This document shows positions 61,201 through 64,000 of a stretch of DNA of 64,000 nucleotides, piece by piece. The stretch is from the NCBI GenBank assembly GCA_025454395.1, contig JALOOM010000010.1:1-64000 (forward strand), given 5' to 3'. Under the pieces are notes generated by a model that was not told the DNA's origin, made no database searches, and was given only the letters and a program-made list of their open reading frames with translations. Source of the stretch: Elainella sp. Prado103 (lineage in GTDB: Bacteria > Cyanobacteriota > Cyanobacteriia > Elainellales > Elainellaceae). How positions within the stretch are numbered: the stretch's first letter is position 1; every line of letters starts with the position of its first letter. Both the position numbers and the translations under genes were made by a program.

Positions 61201-61790
61201 ACGGTTTGAGCAAAAGCATCTACATCTTCCAGGATAGGGACATATAGATCGAGGATATGGTTACTGGAAAATGCATCCCGCAGTTGGTGAGGAGATTGGG
61301 TGGAGAGGCGATCAGCCCAGAGGAGATGGCTATAGCTCACCCCATCCCGTTGCTCAAACCCCTGGAGGGCAATGATAACATCACTCCAATAACTTTCAGA
61401 ATATCGGTGATCACCGGCGTGGGGATACTGATTGGCTTTAAAGCTAATGATTTTGAGTAACGCCTGACGAATGGTTTCGGCTACTTCATAGGATCCGTGC
61501 TGAGCCTGGGGTTTGGCAACATCCTGCTTGGCGCGGGCAAACAGATCCACCAGGGTGTCGATCAAGCGTCCTACAAATCCTGGGGCTGCCCCTTCAAAGG
61601 CTTGCTTGAATCGCTCAATCGATCGGGCGGCTAATTTATCAATTAAGTCAGTTCGAAGCGTGTCAGCTCGCCATTCTCCCCGAAAAACCCACCGTTTTAT
61701 GCCCGATCCGGTTACCGCTGGATCGTACGTGGTCATTAGACCTGCGATATCAACATCAACATTTCCACCAGGATTATTAATGGGAGGCAT
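58254..61790 (-). CDS. Large unknown protein with glycosyltransferase-A-like core
   Basis: 1178 residues. Residues ~1-540 are mainly helical and unrecognised. Residues ~565-800 show a GT-A-type pattern: strand LVFDQSD (Asp578), GGARN (Arg655, Asn656), and strand MIMMGDDDL (Asp708-710) followed by PGSL, as in family-2 glycosyltransferases that bind a nucleotide sugar and metal through D-x-D. A LIWNQDSNAGG motif occurs near ~885. The remaining ~250 residues are helical, ending in a beta strand region. No membrane helix or signal peptide is present. It is the second gene of the cluster, 47 bp after the collagen-like gene. It could be a glycosylating effector or a modifying enzyme of the particle; function is not shown. 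Confidence 0.6.
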   Translation of the reverse strand: MPPINNPGGNVDVDIAGLMTTYDPAVTGSGIKRWVFRGEWRADTLRTDLIDKLAARSIERFKQAFEGAAPGFVGRLIDTLVDLFARAKQDVAKPQAQHGSYEVAETIRQALLKIISFKANQYPHAGDHRYSESYWSDVIIALQGFEQRDGVSYSHLLWADRLSTQSPHQLRDAFSSNHILDLYVPILEDVDAFAQTVLNQRFAGNPNVLNTVLSAFRQKIRAKLRYDDLPANDLGHADLTWALYAIAAECLTPAQVETLIATLPLLDLCKLLAYAFREDANKPYRSIREGGYRISQAVLRMANQPNSPFTDAQIGQARREVEHLVRCLRSNFYTDTLINTRLIPAPAPLTATQLATIIDQLETDAITAAQTQLTNFVPQVTAVVNTLAKTLAALPATSDRAHALNGSAADFTWFTGNSPGSWGAIQLADRQHVFAEFLRIFGFRVLNLPELGGRNGLGPEMAVLGYQQIIRQLRELAQPTLQNYLAGIRHIVFTVPTAGKRLEDFTYVESSLENLQQWIETVNYPPLTYRRRRTAGVNGKPADRVTPASANPGTPPVVAQPTPNPAIQLRDFPFLVFDQSDAKNVPLFQQNQAYLQALAGRMGATIHHVSMQQVAEFGKLAGIGEMLGTTQPDPAYWNANPLPPPPPEAGYGGARNIVFLVGPAFQLALKRAQNPVANFAGLIALGSQSCQRLIGEAISQKTMIMMGDDDLTLMPGSLHAKALLAHQFQTDHVRIVTRMIGRNTTKVPSSATKLRELPNGKGLNVYRQLVKETMQATSFLFGIPNFVVGGFTWHNFAGVVMHLGSCLDLPLPSEEKLFATSHTVEDILGLSIHHPGDRFEPPAQKMPAMANYVAQIRMAAALTHPASAPQGKPYILIWNQDSNAGGIRASTTHDTLHLIYEWIVQPNRKREIQKAFLRALFLDYLLDRSKDTMLDDDPAAFFGQIRTRLPELASRPELGNLHQELTDCQNGYTTLWNDIKLGHTYRTAFWSEVVALFKQVLPAQRNPAWGVINTRLGANVPPLDQAATNMDLVDWLVDQNVDFTPAITNTRTATNTGNRLDTSKVAKNVFLISLSFAKGRFFNLLTQIKNMGTAFQQAQVLAQATRPRRAASLSQSQAQSIFPHMDTQFSQAYATGADQPILINGMKVIFDQTVSVYSVTLVRKESVRQVKEAGYGRS

Positions 61791-61837
61791 GGGGACTGCT
61801 CGACTGTTTGTGTTTGACTCTAACTTTAGATTTGGCT

Positions 61838-64000
61838 TTAACTTTCAGTGCTGGCTCCAATAAAGTGAACTTTAGCGATCATCGGAAAGTAGACAGGGTG
61901 TTCCACCAGTTCTAAGATTTGACCTTTGTCATCAGTTTTACCCGCTCGTTTCAAAATAATGCGCTGCAACTTCATTTCAGGATAAATCCAAAGCGCGACT
62001 GTGTTGCCTGCTTTACCTTTGAACTTCACCTCTGCTCGGGCCGCATGAGTAAATCGATTTTTAAACTCGATCGTTTTTAGAGCTGTTAGTTCAGCATCAG
62101 TCAGACGCGGATGGCTGGAGATCTGAGGGAGCAAATCATTGAGGCGATCGAGTGTCATAATCAAGCCAGTTTTCAGTTTGCCCGTTTGCTGGGCTCCTTC
62201 GGGTTCATCCAACTTCATCAGCGTTTCCATGCGAGCAAAATTACTGCGATCAAACTCCAACCCATAGTAGTATTTGCAGTCTAGATGAATCCGCCGGAGA
62301 TGTGGCGAGAGTTCAGCTTGCCAGATCTTATGCCAGTAGGCGCGAAACTTTTCGACATCATTCAGTGGCGCAATTTTAGAATCCCCCTCAATCCGATCGA
62401 AGCCGTAGTCCCCCAAAATCGTCATCAGTTGGCTCATACTGGTACCAATCTGGGTTTTGGTGGTCCCGTTTTTGGGTTTGCCTGCCCAGATTAAGGCCGC
62501 ACAAACGAGATATTCTTCGTTGGGTTTGAGGGCAAATAGTCGATCGCGCGGCAGTTTAGGAATCACTGCTAATACGCCAGAATCCGCATTCTCGATCGTG
62601 AACTTTTCTTCGATTAAAATATCGAGAGAGACGGCATCTTTAACTAGGAGTTGCAATGTGGCTTTTTTAATGGGACGCGGCGTTTGTAACTTGAGCGGGA
62701 AGGCAATATCTTGATCGCGGCGATAGAGGATGCGGGATCGCCCCTCTAACATCAGGGGAGTCAACTCCGCAAAATCGAGCCGGACTGACTCAATCCGTTG
62801 ATAGTTCAGCGCAGTTGTGTAGCCTGCCAATTCTAGACTCATCGACATCGTCATCTTGGCATGTTGCAACAGAAAATTGTTGTCTGCCAGATCACTTTGT
62901 TGATCAAGCCGTGCTAACCCTTCAAGATGGTCAATATCTTGCTTGCGGGATTCCATTTGCATCCGCGAGGCTTCTTTAATTCCATCACTAATCATGCCCA
63001 TCAACTTATTCGTTGGCATATTCGCCCCGATCGCATTAATCGTTTCCGGGCTGAGAGTTTGTTTCAAGACATCGGCTAATTGACCCGTGATCTGGGGAGC
63101 AACTTGAGCGAGTACCGGCAAGGCTTGCGTTAAGGCACCCATGACTTGGGGATCGGCGAGTAAGGCAGCGGCGGGAAAGGCCATCCCTTCGGCATAGGTG
63201 CTAGGGGGAGAAAAGCGATCCGACAGCGCCAGAGCGGTTGGCTGGGCTGAGGGCTGAGCAGGAGAATCCACTGAAGGGGACACGGAACTGCCAGGTGGTA
63301 GTCCGATCGATCGGGGGGGATGGCGTTGGGCAATGAGCTGGGCCGCCGACCGATGGGAACTTGCTAAGCTGGGATCGGAGCCCAAGGGGGTGTAAAGATA
63401 GCCAGGTGCAAGCAGTGGTGTATTAGTAGTTTGGGAAGCAGTACTGCTGGCAAGACTGAATTGGGTCGGTGTCGCAGGCGCGGCTTGGAGATTCGGGGCC
63501 GCTGCTGCCGCTCCTCCTGCTCCACTCAACAAGTTATTCAAAAGCTGCATAATGGTATTGGATAAGCCGCCTGGTTGCCCCGGTTGCCCGGGTTGTCCAG
63601 TCGCGCCTTGCAGTAACCCGCCTGCCACCTGCCCAATCGTGCCCAGTAGTCCGCCCGGTTGTCCGGGTTGTCCGGGTTGCCCGGGTTGTCCAGTCGCGCC
63701 TTGCAGCAAGCCACCGGCCACCTGACCGATCGTGTTGAGAAAACCACCTGGCTGTCCCGGTTGCCCAGGCGCACCCGTAGCCCCTTGCAAAACCCCACTG
63801 GCGACCTGTCCAATTTTGCCGAGCAAACCTCCCCCAGCCCCACCACCCGTAAAAACATTCTTGGCGGCATTGACCAGTCCTCCTAGAAACATGGCAGAAC
63901 TAACCGGCGCAGCTTCCTGATATGCGAAGGGCACTGTTTCGATCGGTACGGTTTCAATCGGTAGGGTTTCATTTTCAGATCGGGCATACTGCTCAGACAG
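61838..64000 (-). CDS. Collagen-like repeat protein, 5' end beyond the window
   Basis: A GTG at 63934 (698 residues) is the last possible in-window start, but the frame stays open to base 64000 and continues with sensible protein (a repeated ET(L/V)PIETVPIETVP segment). The gene therefore almost certainly begins outside the window. The visible N-terminal part has three or four copies of a Gly-rich amphipathic unit (TIGQVAGGLLQGATG) alternating with GQPGQPG collagen-like runs. A Ser/Pro/Gln linker and an Ala-rich helix (~265-330) follow. The C-terminal ~330 residues form a compact, unrecognised alpha/beta domain. A structural, fibre-like or matrix role is possible. Confidence 0.6.
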   Translation of the reverse strand: MSEQYARSENETLPIETVPIETVPFAYQEAAPVSSAMFLGGLVNAAKNVFTGGGAGGGLLGKIGQVASGVLQGATGAPGQPGQPGGFLNTIGQVAGGLLQGATGQPGQPGQPGQPGGLLGTIGQVAGGLLQGATGQPGQPGQPGGLSNTIMQLLNNLLSGAGGAAAAAPNLQAAPATPTQFSLASSTASQTTNTPLLAPGYLYTPLGSDPSLASSHRSAAQLIAQRHPPRSIGLPPGSSVSPSVDSPAQPSAQPTALALSDRFSPPSTYAEGMAFPAAALLADPQVMGALTQALPVLAQVAPQITGQLADVLKQTLSPETINAIGANMPTNKLMGMISDGIKEASRMQMESRKQDIDHLEGLARLDQQSDLADNNFLLQHAKMTMSMSLELAGYTTALNYQRIESVRLDFAELTPLMLEGRSRILYRRDQDIAFPLKLQTPRPIKKATLQLLVKDAVSLDILIEEKFTIENADSGVLAVIPKLPRDRLFALKPNEEYLVCAALIWAGKPKNGTTKTQIGTSMSQLMTILGDYGFDRIEGDSKIAPLNDVEKFRAYWHKIWQAELSPHLRRIHLDCKYYYGLEFDRSNFARMETLMKLDEPEGAQQTGKLKTGLIMTLDRLNDLLPQISSHPRLTDAELTALKTIEFKNRFTHAARAEVKFKGKAGNTVALWIYPEMKLQRIILKRAGKTDDKGQILELVEHPVYFPMIAKVHFIGASTES
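63560..63800. repeat. Collagen-like coding repeats
   Basis: Repeated blocks encode GATGxPGQPGQPGG plus a shared TIGQVAGGLLQ unit of ~85-95 bp, several nearly identical in nucleotide sequence. Confidence 0.8.

Noticed and set aside
58254-64000. Prophage tail region
   Set aside because: No terminase, portal, capsid, sheath, tape-measure or lysis gene is visible. Collagen-like repeats alone are not enough.

Overview
The window is chromosomal DNA from a cyanobacterium. A psbA start (photosystem II D1) lies at the left edge, and there are cyanobacteria-typical families throughout: Ycf33/DUF751, DUF3172, DUF3110, Tic22, an EGY-like M50 protease, SLH-domain envelope proteins and a modular polyketide synthase. 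tRNA-Glu(UUC), the glutamate donor for tetrapyrroles, is present. GCGATCGC/CGATCG (HIP1-like) words are very frequent. The style resembles filamentous cyanobacteria, but I cannot name a genus. Short tandem repeats are everywhere: mostly 15-bp (5-residue) units inside genes and 9-18 bp units between genes.

Layout. 1-9.4 kb is mostly housekeeping: psbA (partial, minus), rbfA, ycf33, a Dam-type methylase, a lipoprotein, lysS, an ABC-2 permease, a DUF3172 protein, an Asp-rich PPC-like protein, pgk and a universal stress protein. 9.4-18.3 kb holds a GDYXXLXY/DUF2157 membrane pair, two further PPC-like proteins, cysteine synthase, and a tandem-HTH regulator translationally next to a 635-residue repetitive protein of unknown function. 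18.3-21.3 kb has tRNA-Glu, a PIN-domain protein, the EGY-like protease and a DUF3110 protein. 22.2-30.3 kb looks like an outer-membrane biogenesis group: a TamB-like protein, an MsbA-like ABC exporter 3 bp behind it, and a convergent Tic22.

31-45.5 kb is a candidate natural-product locus. It has a ~2944-residue PKS (adenylation-ACP-KS-AT-DH-ER-KR-ACP, no thioesterase), a divergent LeuA/homocitrate-synthase-like enzyme without the usual C-terminal regulatory domain, a methyltransferase, and an aconitase-family protein in which the small (LeuD) half precedes the large (LeuC) half. This pair resembles the HphA/HphCD enzymes of homophenylalanine/homotyrosine synthesis. A branched-chain-type ABC binding lipoprotein abuts the PKS. 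45.8-51.4 kb carries two SLH proteins flanking an MscS channel and a DUF2254 membrane protein.

51.4-64.0 kb is the most unusual part: seven minus-strand genes, several overlapping, entering from beyond the right edge. In transcription order they are a collagen-like-repeat protein (5' end off the window), a 1178-residue protein with a glycosyltransferase-A-like DDD motif, two small helix-plus-beta proteins resembling trypco2 domains, a 339-residue protein, a 1103-residue protein with a nucleotidyltransferase-like motif, and a 318-residue protein with a TAY-type RNase-toxin-like tail. The last three share an N-terminal decapeptide NRL(L/F)(A/E)LEQ(S/E)L, once, once and three times. My reading is an effector set sharing an address tag, possibly loaded into a secretion or injection machine encoded to the right of the window. 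That functional reading is inference; the shared motif and the gene packing are directly visible.
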